Assembly (NCBI GenBank): GCA_902810695.1
Contig: CADDYV010000004.1
Location: forward strand, 51,425 to 115,424
Direction: 5' to 3'
Length of the DNA stretch: 64,000 nucleotides
From: Actinomycetota bacterium
GTDB lineage: Bacteria; Actinomycetota; Rubrobacteria; Rubrobacterales; Rubrobacteraceae
Each line of letters starts with the position of its first letter. Within the stretch, counting starts at the first letter, position 1. Made by a program: the position numbers and the translations under genes. Of the stretch, positions 20,647 to 29,236 are shown piece after piece. Under the pieces are notes generated by a model. The model was not told the DNA's origin. It made no database searches and worked only from the letters and a program-made list of their open reading frames with translations.

Positions 20647-21456
20647 CTACTCGCTCGTAACGGGGATCTCGGAGTCTACGATCCTGTCTTCGCGGCGCCA
20701 GTAGGCGTGGGTTCTGGGGTCGAAGTCCACCGTCAGCTCCCGTTCCTTGAACGGGTACTTGCGGAACACCCTCACCCTCCCGTCCTCGATCTCGACGATG
20801 TTGTAGCAGGGGCGCGTGTTGCCCCGCAAGCGGGTCGTCGAGGCCGTTCCCGCGTTCACGATAAACATGTTTTCGAGCTTCCACGAATACGGTACGTGCT
20901 TGTGCCCGGAGAGCACCAGGTCCACTCCCACCTCATCGAGAAGCTCCAGGATGTCTCCTGCGTCGAAGATGATGTTTCTCTCCCGGCCAGTGCCAGGGAT
21001 CGGAAGCAGGTGGTGGTGAACGACGAATATCTTGAGCTTGTCACCCGCGCCGGAGAAAGACCGGCGGATAAACTCGTAGTGTTCGCGCCCCACGCGCCCG
21101 TCGTTGAGGTCCGGCTCGGAGGAGTCAACCCCGACCATCACCGCCTCCTCGAAGTCCACTATCGAGTAACGCTCTCCAAACAGGCGCTCGAAATGGATGT
21201 AGCCAACGTTGCGCGAATCGTGGTTGCCGGGGATGACCATCATCCTCTCACACTGGAAGCGCCGGATGTATTCCGCCGCCCTCTCGAATTCTTGCCGGTA
21301 ACCGGCGTCCGTGAGGTCTCCGGACACCACGACCGCCGTTGGATCCAGCTCGTTTATCTCCAGAATCGAACGCTCCAGAAGGTCCGGGATAAAGTAGGGG
21401 CTGCCGCAGTGGATATCGCTGATCTGACAGATAGTCAAACGGCTGTCTGCGCTCAT
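20647..21456 (-). CDS. Calcineurin-type metallophosphoesterase
   Basis: A 269-residue phosphoesterase with all signatures of the two-metal site in order: ISDIHCG, VVSGDLTDAG, IPGNHDSRN, VHHHLLPIP and LSGHKH. The layout is close to cyclic nucleotide phosphodiesterases of the CpdA group. It precedes the cDPG synthetase gene by 12 bases on the same strand, so they are probably co-transcribed; the substrate is unknown. Confidence 0.88.
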   Translation of the reverse strand: MSADSRLTICQISDIHCGSPYFIPDLLERSILEINELDPTAVVVSGDLTDAGYRQEFERAAEYIRRFQCERMMVIPGNHDSRNVGYIHFERLFGERYSIVDFEEAVMVGVDSSEPDLNDGRVGREHYEFIRRSFSGAGDKLKIFVVHHHLLPIPGTGRERNIIFDAGDILELLDEVGVDLVLSGHKHVPYSWKLENMFIVNAGTASTTRLRGNTRPCYNIVEIEDGRVRVFRKYPFKERELTVDFDPRTHAYWRREDRIVDSEIPVTSE

Positions 21457-21517
21457 TTTCTCCCAGTTACATTTACGATGGATACACGCAGTATAGCAGA
21501 GCGCGCGACCGACCCGA

Positions 21518-22912
21518 CTACTGCTGCGGGGCGTCCTTCTGTGTGCCCACGTTGAGCTCGGCCTCTATCTGCTCCAGCGTCTTGCCCTTGGTCTCGGGTA
21601 CGAGCGCCAGGACGAACAGGAAGGATATGACGCCCATCCCCGCGAACATCAGCATCGAGGATCCCTGCCCGAGCCCGGCGAGCATACTCGGGAAGGCCAA
21701 AGAGACGACGAAGTTCGAGGCCCAGTTACCCCAGGTCGCCACGCCTTCAGCGGGTCCGCGTACCCGCAGGGGGTAGATCTCGGGCAGCATCACCCAGACC
21801 GTCGGCCCCCAGGTGGCTGCGAAAGACGCTATATACGCGGCGAGACAGATGATCGTGATGATGCCTATCGTCCCACCCTTGATACCTACCGAGAGCGTGA
21901 GGAACCCGAGCACGGCGAGGCTCACGGTCATGCCGACGCTCCCTCCGAGAAGGAGCCTCTTGCGCCCTATCGTGTCCAGGGTCCTGATTGCTACGAAGGT
22001 AAAGAGCACGTTTACGACGCCTATCCCGACCTGCGCCAGGATAGACGAGGAGCTTCCGAAACCCAGCTTCGACAGCGTGGTCGGTGCGTAGTAGATGATC
22101 GTGTTGATCCCGACGAACTGCTGCAGGATAGCCAGCCCGAGGCCCACGATGAGGGCGGGTCGGATCCAGGCCTTCAGCAGCACCCCCCAGCCGACCTGCT
22201 CTCTCGAACGGCGCTCGGCCTCCTGGATCCCCTCTATCTCGTCCTCGATCTGCTCGTCGCGGTGGGTGCGGGCGAGGACCTGCCGGGCCCGATCGAGCTG
22301 GTTGTTGCTCACCAGCCAGCGTGGGGTCTCGGGCATGAAGTACATCCCGATGAAGAGCACCGCCGCAGGGATGACCGCGAGCCCGAACATCCAGCGCCAG
22401 GCCGCATACGGAGAGAGCAGGTAATCAACTATGTACGCAACCAGGATACCTATCGTGATCATGAGCTGGTTGAGCGAGGTGAGCCTGCCGCGCACGTCCG
22501 CCGGGGATATCTCCGCGATGTACATCGGTACTATCACCGAGGCGAGTCCAACCCCGATGCCGAGCACTATGCGGAAGAAGATCAGCACCCCAACACTCGG
22601 TGAGGCGGCGGCTCCGATCGCCCCGATCCCGAAGACGACGCCGGCCAGAAGCGTCAGCCTGCGCCGCCCCAGGCGGTCGGCCAGAGATCCACAGGTCAGC
22701 GCCCCGATCATGGCACCTATCAGGATCGCGCTGGTCACCAGCCCCTGCATGAACGAGTTGTGCTGTATCCCGAGATCCTTCTTCAAAAAGAGTAGCGCCC
22801 CGGAGATGACCCCAGTGTCATACCCGAACAGGAGACCGCCCAGGGCACAGATTACGGCAGCCGTGTAGACAAAACGTTTTCTGGACCTGTCGGGTGCAGA
22901 CGCTTCTGACAT
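21518..22912 (-). CDS. Sugar porter family MFS transporter
   Basis: A 464-residue, 12-helix major facilitator of the sugar porter family, importing a sugar or polyol with protons or by facilitation. Motifs: GYDTGVISGALLFLKKD after helix 1, the loop 2-3 motif LADRLGRRR, PETPRWLVSNNQ after helix 6, QQFVGINTIIYYAPT in helix 7 and PETKGKTLEQIE at the C-terminus. Strong GGAGGTGG site before the ATG. It stands alone between the phosphoesterase and a small plus-strand ORF. Confidence 0.92.
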   Translation of the reverse strand: MSEASAPDRSRKRFVYTAAVICALGGLLFGYDTGVISGALLFLKKDLGIQHNSFMQGLVTSAILIGAMIGALTCGSLADRLGRRRLTLLAGVVFGIGAIGAAASPSVGVLIFFRIVLGIGVGLASVIVPMYIAEISPADVRGRLTSLNQLMITIGILVAYIVDYLLSPYAAWRWMFGLAVIPAAVLFIGMYFMPETPRWLVSNNQLDRARQVLARTHRDEQIEDEIEGIQEAERRSREQVGWGVLLKAWIRPALIVGLGLAILQQFVGINTIIYYAPTTLSKLGFGSSSSILAQVGIGVVNVLFTFVAIRTLDTIGRKRLLLGGSVGMTVSLAVLGFLTLSVGIKGGTIGIITIICLAAYIASFAATWGPTVWVMLPEIYPLRVRGPAEGVATWGNWASNFVVSLAFPSMLAGLGQGSSMLMFAGMGVISFLFVLALVPETKGKTLEQIEAELNVGTQKDAPQQ

Positions 22913-23145
22913 AATCTTTCTCCACCTCCAGACGGCGGGTTTTTCAACGCGTTTGATTTTGTTTTACCCTTGAATGTTGGGTTTCAAAATCGAAGCCGAG
23001 AAGGCGTGAAGCGATTAACCCCTGCTCCCCGGCACCGCCTTGAACCTCCCTGCAGCCCGTGTAGGCTAACGCACTGTCCTGTTCATTCGTCCCTCAACGC
23101 CAGGGGCAGGGAGAACTACGTCCTTAGAAGAAGGAGGTGCGCAAC

Positions 23146-23226
23146 ATGACCGTTACGCTGCAGGCTCTGAGAAGACTCAGGCGTATGATCAAGGCCCAAA
23201 AGCAGCACGGGCGCGGCGCCCGGTAG
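23146..23226 (+). CDS. 26-residue basic small ORF with a near-perfect ribosome binding site
   Basis: A very short plus-strand ORF of 26 codons (MTVTLQALRRLRRMIKAQKQ, then HGRGAR). AAGGAGGTG (23131-23139), an almost complete match to the 16S anti-Shine-Dalgarno, is six bases before the ATG, far better than most genes in this window. The product is strongly basic (about ten Arg/Lys). It ends three bases before the convergent argS stop. The gap 22913-23145 otherwise holds only the transporter ribosome binding site. It may be a real small protein or peptide; no homologue is recalled. Confidence 0.45.
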   Translation: MTVTLQALRRLRRMIKAQKQHGRGAR

Positions 23227-23228
23227 CC

Positions 23229-24866
23229 CTACATCCGCTCCGGCGCGCTGACTCCCAGGAGATCCAGGCCGGATCGCAGCACCGTTTTGGTTGCCGCGCA
23301 TAAGGCGAGCCGCCTCTGGCGCACCTTTTCGTCATCTACCAGCACCCGGTGCACGGTGTAGAACTGGTGAAAGCGGGTGGCGAGCGTTTCGAGGTACGTC
23401 GGTAGCGGATGCACCTCCCGGCGTGCGGCGGCGTTCCGCACGACCCGCGGGAAGTCCAGAAGCTCCAGAACCAGTATGCGTTCTTCTGGTGCGATATCTC
23501 CATCAGGAGCCTCTTTTATGCCGCTTTCATCCAGTTCCGCCCGGCGGAAGATGCTCGCGATGCGGGCGTGGGCGTACTGCACGTAGTAGACGGGGTTCTC
23601 ATCGGACTGCTGGACCGCCAGGTCCAGGTCGAAGTTCATCTCGGTCCTGTGCGAGGAGCGCACGTAGAAGTAGCGCGCGGCGTCCTCTCCGACTTCGTCC
23701 AGAAGCTCATCAAGCGTAACGAAGTTTCCGGCGCGCTTGCTGACCTTGACCTGCTCGCCGCCGCGCACCAGCTTGACCAGCCGCACCAGCTCGACGTCGA
23801 AAAAGTCCTCCGGTATACCGAGCGCCACCAGCCCGGCGCGGATTCGCGGCGGGTAGCCCGCGTGGTCGGCACCCAGGATGTCCACGGCCGTTTTGAAACC
23901 CCGGCTCCGCTTGTTCAGATGGTAGGCGACGTCCGGCGCCATGTAGGTGTAGGTGCCGTCGCTCTTTACCAGCACGCGGTCCCTGTCGTCCCCGAATCTG
24001 GTCGAGGCGAGCCACAGGGCACCCTCGCTCTCGTAGGCGTATCCGCCCTCCCTCAGCTTCTGCAGGACGTCCTCGATCTCCCCCGACTCGTAAAGGCTTT
24101 TTTCATTGAAGTAGCCATCGAAGGCTACGCGGGATCGGGCGAGGGTCTTCTTGATGTCGTCCATGCACCAGCGGGTGGCGAAGGCGCTTATCTCCGGCAA
24201 AGCCTCCTCCGGGTCCATCTGCAGGAAGCGCTCTCCGTACTCCTCGGAGAGATCCCGCGCTATCTCTCCGGTGTACTCCCCCTTGTAGAGGGATTCCGGG
24301 TCGGAGACGGGCCACTCTCTGCCGTAGATCCCGGCGTATCGGGCGGCGACGGACTCGCCGAAGAGCCGGATCTGGTTTCCCCCATCGTTGAAGTAATACT
24401 CGCGGAAGACGTTTTTTCCCGAGGCCGCAAGCAGCCGGGCCAGCGAGTCGCCGTAGGCCGCCTGTCGTCCGTGTCCTACCGTCATCGGCCCCGTCGGATT
24501 GGCGCTCACGTACTCCAGGATGATCGGGTCCCCAGAAGGCTCCTCGCGCCCGTACCCTTCGCCCTGCTGGAGCAGGGATTCCACCTCACTCCAGAGAGCC
24601 GCCGGGCGGAGCCAGAAGTTCACGAACCCCGGACCCGCAACCTCGGTCTTCTCCACGAAGGGGGCGTCGAAGGCATCCGCCACGCCTCCGGCGACCTCGC
24701 GCGGGTTGCGTCTGAATACTCTAGCGTTCGCCAGCGCCACGTTCGTCGCGAAATCACCGTGTCTGGGGTCGTTAGGACGCTCGACGTGAATGCCGTCGAG
24801 TTCTACCCCGTAAGCCTCGCGCACCGCCTCCCGCACGGCCCGGGCCAGGCGCTCTTCGAGGCTCAC
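23229..24866 (-). CDS. argS: Arginyl-tRNA synthetase
   Basis: Class I synthetase that charges tRNA-Arg, 545 residues. It has the N-terminal Add-1 domain (VERPNDPRHGDFATNVAL), a HIGH-type signature in NPTGPMTVGHGRQAAYGD, a KMSKS-type motif VKVSKRAGNFVTLDEL and the C-terminal anticodon-binding DALR domain. It overlaps the DUF3006 gene upstream by four bases. Confidence 0.96.
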   Translation of the reverse strand: MSLEERLARAVREAVREAYGVELDGIHVERPNDPRHGDFATNVALANARVFRRNPREVAGGVADAFDAPFVEKTEVAGPGFVNFWLRPAALWSEVESLLQQGEGYGREEPSGDPIILEYVSANPTGPMTVGHGRQAAYGDSLARLLAASGKNVFREYYFNDGGNQIRLFGESVAARYAGIYGREWPVSDPESLYKGEYTGEIARDLSEEYGERFLQMDPEEALPEISAFATRWCMDDIKKTLARSRVAFDGYFNEKSLYESGEIEDVLQKLREGGYAYESEGALWLASTRFGDDRDRVLVKSDGTYTYMAPDVAYHLNKRSRGFKTAVDILGADHAGYPPRIRAGLVALGIPEDFFDVELVRLVKLVRGGEQVKVSKRAGNFVTLDELLDEVGEDAARYFYVRSSHRTEMNFDLDLAVQQSDENPVYYVQYAHARIASIFRRAELDESGIKEAPDGDIAPEERILVLELLDFPRVVRNAAARREVHPLPTYLETLATRFHQFYTVHRVLVDDEKVRQRRLALCAATKTVLRSGLDLLGVSAPERM

Positions 24867-25087
24867 TCTTCGCCCTTCCCGAGAAGCTCATCCATCAATC
24901 TCCGGTTCTCCTCCGCCGCGCGTCTGGTCTCCATCTTATCCAGCTCGAACCTCGCCTCAAAGACATCTCCAGGGGCGGCTTCCTGTGGCAGAAGCTCCCG
25001 CGGCACATCGAACGTTCGCCCGCCCCGCGGGTACAGGGTCAAAACCGCCCAGCCGCTGTCCTCGAACCTGTCTAATTGAACGCGCAT
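24863..25087 (-). CDS. DUF3006 domain protein
   Basis: A 74-residue protein starting with the DUF3006 pattern (QLDRFEDSGWAVLTLYP) and ending in a charged helix. DUF3006 proteins are small, of unknown role, and often sit beside MBL-fold or RlmH genes. Its last codons overlap argS by four bases (ATGA-type), indicating coupling. Confidence 0.75.
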   Translation of the reverse strand: MRVQLDRFEDSGWAVLTLYPRGGRTFDVPRELLPQEAAPGDVFEARFELDKMETRRAAEENRRLMDELLGKGEE

Positions 25088-25114
25088 ATATGTAATTCTA
25101 GCAGTCAGGCTTTA

Positions 25115-25220
25115 GCAATCAGCCGTCAGCACTTCAGTTCGTCGGATCTTCACTCCGCTCTCACTCTGTCCTGCTGACGGCTGAGGAGTTGCCGGAGGCA
25201 GCGTGCTGATGGCTGATTGC
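25115..25220. repeat. Compound inverted repeat between rlmH and DUF3006
   Basis: The left arm (25115-25131, GCAATCAGCCGTCAGCA) can pair in two ways: with 25204-25220 over 17 bases (one G-U) or with 25172-25184 over 13 perfect bases. The element lies in the 140-base gap after rlmH on the minus strand. It resembles REP-like intergenic palindromes and could act as a terminator or mRNA-end element for rlmH; mobility is not shown. Confidence 0.6.
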
Positions 25221-25227
25221 CACGAAG

Positions 25228-25701
25228 CTACCAGTGATACTTCTCTTTACGCTCTATCTTGACCGCTCTGAACAGTTGCTCCAGCAGCACGACCCTCGCC
25301 AGAGCATGGGGCAGTGTGACCTTACCGAAGGAGAGTCGGAAGTCGGCTTTGTCGAGCACTTCTGAAGCCAATCCAAGCGGCCCGCCTACGACGAATGCGA
25401 TGTGACTGTGGCCGGAGACGCCCAGGGTCTCCAGCTTCTGCGCCAGCTCCTCGGAGGAGAGCTGCTTTCCCCGCTCCCGATCCAGGGCTACCGTGTACGC
25501 CCCCTGCGGAATACGCTTCAAGATACGACCGGCTTCCGTGTGCAGCACTTCCTGTGGCGAGCGCCGGTTCATGTCTTCTTCAAGGACTTCTATGATCTCG
25601 ACGGGGAAGTAGTGGCGGAGTCTTTCGAGGTAATCTTCGCAGCCATCTGCGGCCCAACCTTTGAGCCTGCCGACCGTGACGATGGTAGCGCGCCGGATCA
25701 C
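25228..25701 (-). CDS. rlmH: 23S rRNA (pseudouridine1915-N3)-methyltransferase
   Basis: SPOUT-type methyltransferase acting on helix 69 of 23S rRNA. The matching region begins ATIVTVGRLKG and ends KIERKEKYHW, with the knot motif FVVGGPLGL and the SFGKVTLPHALARVVLLEQLFRA block. The frame is open far upstream, but the real start is GTG 25701, overlapping the preceding gene stop as GTGA, giving 157 residues, the family length. Translation is probably coupled since no strong ribosome binding site precedes it. Confidence 0.94.
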   Translation of the reverse strand: MIRRATIVTVGRLKGWAADGCEDYLERLRHYFPVEIIEVLEEDMNRRSPQEVLHTEAGRILKRIPQGAYTVALDRERGKQLSSEELAQKLETLGVSGHSHIAFVVGGPLGLASEVLDKADFRLSFGKVTLPHALARVVLLEQLFRAVKIERKEKYHW

Positions 25702-26534
25702 TCGACTTCGAAGAGCTGGCCTCCGCCACCCGCGTAGCGGTACGCGTACTCCGGGGTTTCGAGCGGTCTTCCGACCTCGACCCAGGGCGTGGGATGCCTG
25801 CGCAGCGCCGCCCGCACCCGGATGCCGTCGTATCCCGTCTCTCGCAGTGCCTGCTTCACCGTGCCGCACGCCCTCATCGGAGAGTTGTTCGTCTCCGAGA
25901 GGTGTGCGAGCACCAGATCTTTCAGCCCATGCGGAGCCAGGGCGCACGCGGCTTCGGTGGCCTGCCGGTTCGAGAGGTGTCCGCTGGCGGAAAGGATCCT
26001 GCGCTTCAGATCCGCCGAGTACGGTCCCCGCCTGAGCCACGCCGGGTCATGGTTGGCCTCTAGCACCAGCGCCTCGGCTCCGCGCATCCAGTCCAGAACC
26101 TCCGGCGTAACCTCTCCCAGATCCGTCGCCAGCACCACTTCCCGCACTCCATCGGAGAGGCGCAGCCCGCAGGTTGGGGTGTCGTGCGGAACCCCGAAGA
26201 ACGTGGCCGCAAACCCGCAGACCTCGAAAGTCTCCCCCGCCTCTACCGTAACCGCCTCGGGACGGTCCCAGATACCCGGAGCCGCGTAGACCCGAACGCC
26301 GCACTCTCGCACCAGAGAACGAATGCCGGAGGCATGGTCTCCATGCCCGTGGGTCAGAAGTACAGCCCCCACATCATCCAGGCTCCGGCCCACCTTAGCC
26401 AGAAGCCGCTGGACACGCTTGCGGGAAAATCCGGCGTCCACGAGCAGCCCGCATTCATCCGATTCCACGTATGTCGCGTTGCCCGAGCTACCGCTCGAAA
26501 GGACACTCAGTTGCAAGCTCGGTTTGTCCTCCAT
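25698..26534 (-). CDS. MBL-fold hydrolase, YycJ/WalJ-like
   Basis: A 278-residue metallo-beta-lactamase fold protein. SVLSSGSSGNATYVES at the N-terminus is the mark of the YycJ/WalJ group, and THGHGDHASGI gives the HxHxDH metal site; further ligands are in EANHDP and GHLSNRQ. WalJ-like proteins have been linked to DNA double-strand-end processing and cell-wall regulation, but here there is no WalKR next door. Coupled to rlmH downstream. Confidence 0.88.
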   Translation of the reverse strand: MEDKPSLQLSVLSSGSSGNATYVESDECGLLVDAGFSRKRVQRLLAKVGRSLDDVGAVLLTHGHGDHASGIRSLVRECGVRVYAAPGIWDRPEAVTVEAGETFEVCGFAATFFGVPHDTPTCGLRLSDGVREVVLATDLGEVTPEVLDWMRGAEALVLEANHDPAWLRRGPYSADLKRRILSASGHLSNRQATEAACALAPHGLKDLVLAHLSETNNSPMRACGTVKQALRETGYDGIRVRAALRRHPTPWVEVGRPLETPEYAYRYAGGGGQLFEVE

Positions 26535-26591
26535 CGGAAACGTTTATTGGGAGGATCATAGCACGCCCGTACCCAACTCACGCTACTGTTT

Positions 26592-27476
26592 TCAGATGTC
26601 CTTTTTGACCAGTTTTCCCTGCACTACGATTCGCCTGGTGTAGTTCGGCAGCGTGCAGGTCTGCAGAGACACCAGAGATTTACCGGGAACGGGGTTCATC
26701 ACCTGGACGTTGTCGGGGTTGACCCTTTTCTGATCCACCACCCGGTAGAAATACTTGCCGCCCGCAGAGTCTTCGAGGATGATCTCATCTCCCGACGCAA
26801 GCTCGGGGAGATGGTAGAAGAGGTAGAGCGACCCGGTATTCGGATAGCCCAACCGATGCCCTGCAATATAGACGTTCGCTCCTTTTTGCCAGGGGAACCC
26901 CGTTGCAGGAATATGTACCGCCGACTCGTCGAGCTTGCCGGGATCGGTGGAGTTGTAGACGGGCACGCCGTTGATTCCCAGCCTGGGGATGGTCAGGTAG
27001 AGGGTCTTGTCGTCAGGCCCGCCAGGGTCGCGCCCGAAGTTGAACGGCGCAACCGCCGGTATCGCTCCGGCTGAGGTGCCGGTGCTGATCATCTTCCGCG
27101 AAGAGTCCGCCGAGCCCTTTTTGTCCCATTTCTCGAACCTGGGCGGCTTTTTGGATAGCCCTCTCTTCGAGAGCACCTCCTTCGGAAGCACCGCCTTGAC
27201 TTTTACGCCACCGTGGACGGTTTTCTCCGACCCAGCTTTGTTGCCACCTTTACGGGCTGAAGAGGGCTTCCCAGAACCCGGCTTCGAGGTTTTCGCGATT
27301 TTCGTGTGGCCCTTGTCGCTGTCACGCTGCGACCGGGCAACCTTCGAGGGATTATCGTGCTCCGTACTTTTTTGCGCGACCGGCGTTCCGGTGCTGCACG
27401 AAGAGACCACCGCCGCAACGGAGAAAAGCAGGGCAGCTACAGCCACCCTGCCTCCGAACGAAAAACGTCGCTTCAA
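26592..27476 (-). CDS. Class D/E-like sortase with lipoprotein-like signal
   Basis: A 294-residue exported transpeptidase. The N-terminus is a signal sequence ending VVSSCSTG, which fits a lipobox, then a Lys/Ser-rich linker of about 100 residues and the sortase barrel with catalytic His in AGHRLGYPN (about 208), Cys in LQTCTLP (274) and Arg in TRRIVV (281-282). Sortases attach surface proteins to the wall; no LPXTG substrate is coded nearby. TTG start with AAGGA seven bases upstream. It is the last gene of the ferritin-sortase unit. Confidence 0.87.
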   Translation of the reverse strand: MKRRFSFGGRVAVAALLFSVAAVVSSCSTGTPVAQKSTEHDNPSKVARSQRDSDKGHTKIAKTSKPGSGKPSSARKGGNKAGSEKTVHGGVKVKAVLPKEVLSKRGLSKKPPRFEKWDKKGSADSSRKMISTGTSAGAIPAVAPFNFGRDPGGPDDKTLYLTIPRLGINGVPVYNSTDPGKLDESAVHIPATGFPWQKGANVYIAGHRLGYPNTGSLYLFYHLPELASGDEIILEDSAGGKYFYRVVDQKRVNPDNVQVMNPVPGKSLVSLQTCTLPNYTRRIVVQGKLVKKDI

Positions 27477-27506
27477 GACGCGTCCTTCACTTACCAGTGT
27501 CTGTGC

Positions 27507-28211
27507 CTACAGGTGGGCGTCGCGGAATTTCTCCCGTGGCGAGGCCTCAGGGGACATTCCGCCCGTCTCCATCGTCGAGGCCATCCCCAGGAATGGCGCG
27601 ACCGCGGCCAGTACCTGCTGCTTGGTCAGCGCTTTCGGGAAGGCTTCGAGGGTCGAGGCGGCGTCGCCGAGCAGGTTGTTGACGGCGACCACGTGCTCGT
27701 CCTCCACACCGACGATACTGCCCGCGGCGGCGAGGATGTCTTTGCTCTGGATCATTGGGGCCTGGCCCAGGTAGGCGCCGACGCCCACCGGCTCAAAGGT
27801 AGCCGCCAGCTTCAAGACGGAGCTCTGGCTGGAAAAGGCGCCCGAAGGGAAGGTGAACTGCGGTTTTTTGACCGGAGTTGCCCCCACGCTCTTCAGTAGT
27901 TTGGTTATGGCCTGCACGTGCGCGTTCTCGTGGTCGCGCAGGGCGGTAACAACCTTCAGGGCATCCCCGGAGAGCACGCCGGCATCAACCGCCTTCGTGT
28001 AGAACGTGGCCTCCAGGTACTCCAGAGTCAGGGCGAAGTTGGCGATAGCCACGTCTCCGCTGCCGCTCTGGGCAAAAGCCTTCGGCGCGAAGGCGGTCGA
28101 GGCAACCGCGGCACCCGCTCCGGCTACAGCCATAGACTTGAGAAAGTCTCTCCGGCTCCGGGGCCGAGTGAACTCCTCCGTGCCCGCTACGTTGATCTGC
28201 TGGTCGTCCAT
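27507..28211 (-). CDS. Tat-exported ferritin-like domain protein (second copy)
   Basis: A 234-residue protein with a twin-arginine signal (SRRDFLKSMAVAGAGAAVAS) followed by a four-helix ferritin-like domain. Candidate iron ligands are in LEYLEATFY and RDHENAHVQAI, and VEDEHVVAVNNLL further on. Such proteins are predicted to act in metal or oxidative stress at the cell surface; their chemistry is not established. It shares the plan and many motifs with the gene 19 bases upstream and is a tandem paralogue. Confidence 0.85.
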   Translation of the reverse strand: MDDQQINVAGTEEFTRPRSRRDFLKSMAVAGAGAAVASTAFAPKAFAQSGSGDVAIANFALTLEYLEATFYTKAVDAGVLSGDALKVVTALRDHENAHVQAITKLLKSVGATPVKKPQFTFPSGAFSSQSSVLKLAATFEPVGVGAYLGQAPMIQSKDILAAAGSIVGVEDEHVVAVNNLLGDAASTLEAFPKALTKQQVLAAVAPFLGMASTMETGGMSPEASPREKFRDAHL

Positions 28212-28230
28212 GAGTTAGCTATCTCCTCCC

Positions 28231-28890
28231 TTAACCGGTGATCCCGAACTGCTTGACCCGGCCCTGCACCGTCTGCAAGGCCAGGGGCTTCTCGAAGGCC
28301 ACGTTGTTCGGCGGCATAACGCCCTGCAGGATCTTGATCGCATTCCAGTGCCGACACTCGGCGCTGTGGATCGAGAGTGCAGCAGCGAGGATGTCCTTGC
28401 TCTGCAACGCCGGAGCCGCCCCCTGGTAAGCCCCTATTCCCGTAGGCTCGAAGGTCGCCGCCAGTTTCAGGAACGCGCTCGTGCTGCCGAACGTTCCGCT
28501 CGGGAACGTAAAGCTGGGCGTCGTCGGGACCGAGGCACCCAGCTTCCGCAGGGTCGAAGCCAGCGCCTGCGCGTGGGCCATCTCGTTGTCGCGGATATCG
28601 GTTATGAACGTGAGGGCGGTGCCACCGAAGATTCCGGCCTTGACTCCCTGGTCGTAGAAGGTTCCCTCCAACTCCTCCAAAAGGTAGGCAAACGAGAGGA
28701 TCTTCACGTCACCGAGACCTTCGTAGCTCTTGTACTCCTGGGCGTGCGCCTGGCGAACCGCGACGTCGAACCCGCCGATCCCGGCAGCCGAGAACGCCGC
28801 TCCGACCATTGCAGCGGTCTTCAGGAACTTACGCCGCGAGATCTCCCGGTCCGTCCCGACTGAACCTGCACGGCTCTCTACTTCACTCAT
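28231..28890 (-). CDS. Tat-exported ferritin-like domain protein (first copy)
   Basis: A 219-residue paralogue of the next gene, with Tat motif SRRKFLKTAAMVGAAF and ferritin-like motifs LEELEGTFY, RDNEMAHAQAL and HSAECRHWNAI. I use ATG 28890 (AAGGAG eight bases upstream) rather than the TTG one codon earlier. It heads the unit ferritin-ferritin-sortase and faces away from the sigma factor gene, with which it shares an upstream motif. Confidence 0.85.
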   Translation of the reverse strand: MSEVESRAGSVGTDREISRRKFLKTAAMVGAAFSAAGIGGFDVAVRQAHAQEYKSYEGLGDVKILSFAYLLEELEGTFYDQGVKAGIFGGTALTFITDIRDNEMAHAQALASTLRKLGASVPTTPSFTFPSGTFGSTSAFLKLAATFEPTGIGAYQGAAPALQSKDILAAALSIHSAECRHWNAIKILQGVMPPNNVAFEKPLALQTVQGRVKQFGITG

Positions 28891-28920
28891 CAACTATGCT
28901 CCTTTCCTTCGCTTTCAAGC

Positions 28921-28951
28921 TAGGTAGCATTTAAAGCGTTTCTACGGATCA
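28921..28951 (-). promoter_or_regulatory. Candidate ECF-type promoter of the ferritin-sortase unit
   Basis: On the minus strand GGTGATCCG (28953-28945) includes TGATCC, followed after 19 bases by TACCTA. The same GGTGATCCG with TGATCC-N19-TA spacing precedes the sigma factor gene at 29201. This suggests both are read by that sigma factor. The remaining intergenic region (to 29200) contains no gene I can support. Confidence 0.45.
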
Positions 28952-29200
28952 CCCCTGGGCTCAGATCACTCCTCCTTACAAGCTTTCTAATTTTTTTGAA
29001 AGTTTGCTACTCTCAGGCCGCAGAAGACGGCGGCGCTGACCGTCAGCCCTCCGTAGGGTGCGATCCTGCTTTTGATCCGGGCACGATGAACGGTGGAAAA
29101 GAAGCGAGCAGGCACCGCAGCACCACCGAAGAAGGCGGTAAACGTTCGGGATCGCTGCACACGGTTCATCCGGCCCGGACGGCGCAATTTCCAACGCCGG

Positions 29201-29231
29201 TGATCCGGAACGAGGAAATCTAGCGTAGAAT
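29201..29231 (+). promoter_or_regulatory. Candidate autoregulated promoter of the sigma factor gene
   Basis: TGATCC (29201-29206), 19 bases, then TAGAAT (29226-29231), with the GTG start five bases further. Shares the 9-mer GGTGATCCG with the divergent promoter at 28921-28951. Predicted to give a leaderless or nearly leaderless message. Confidence 0.45.
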
Positions 29232-29236
29232 GAAGC

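Noticed and set aside
19711..21555. 614-codon plus-strand frame over the cDPG synthetase and phosphoesterase genes
   Set aside because: It spans two real minus-strand genes with clear motifs; Arg/His/Pro-rich composition is typical of an antisense shadow.
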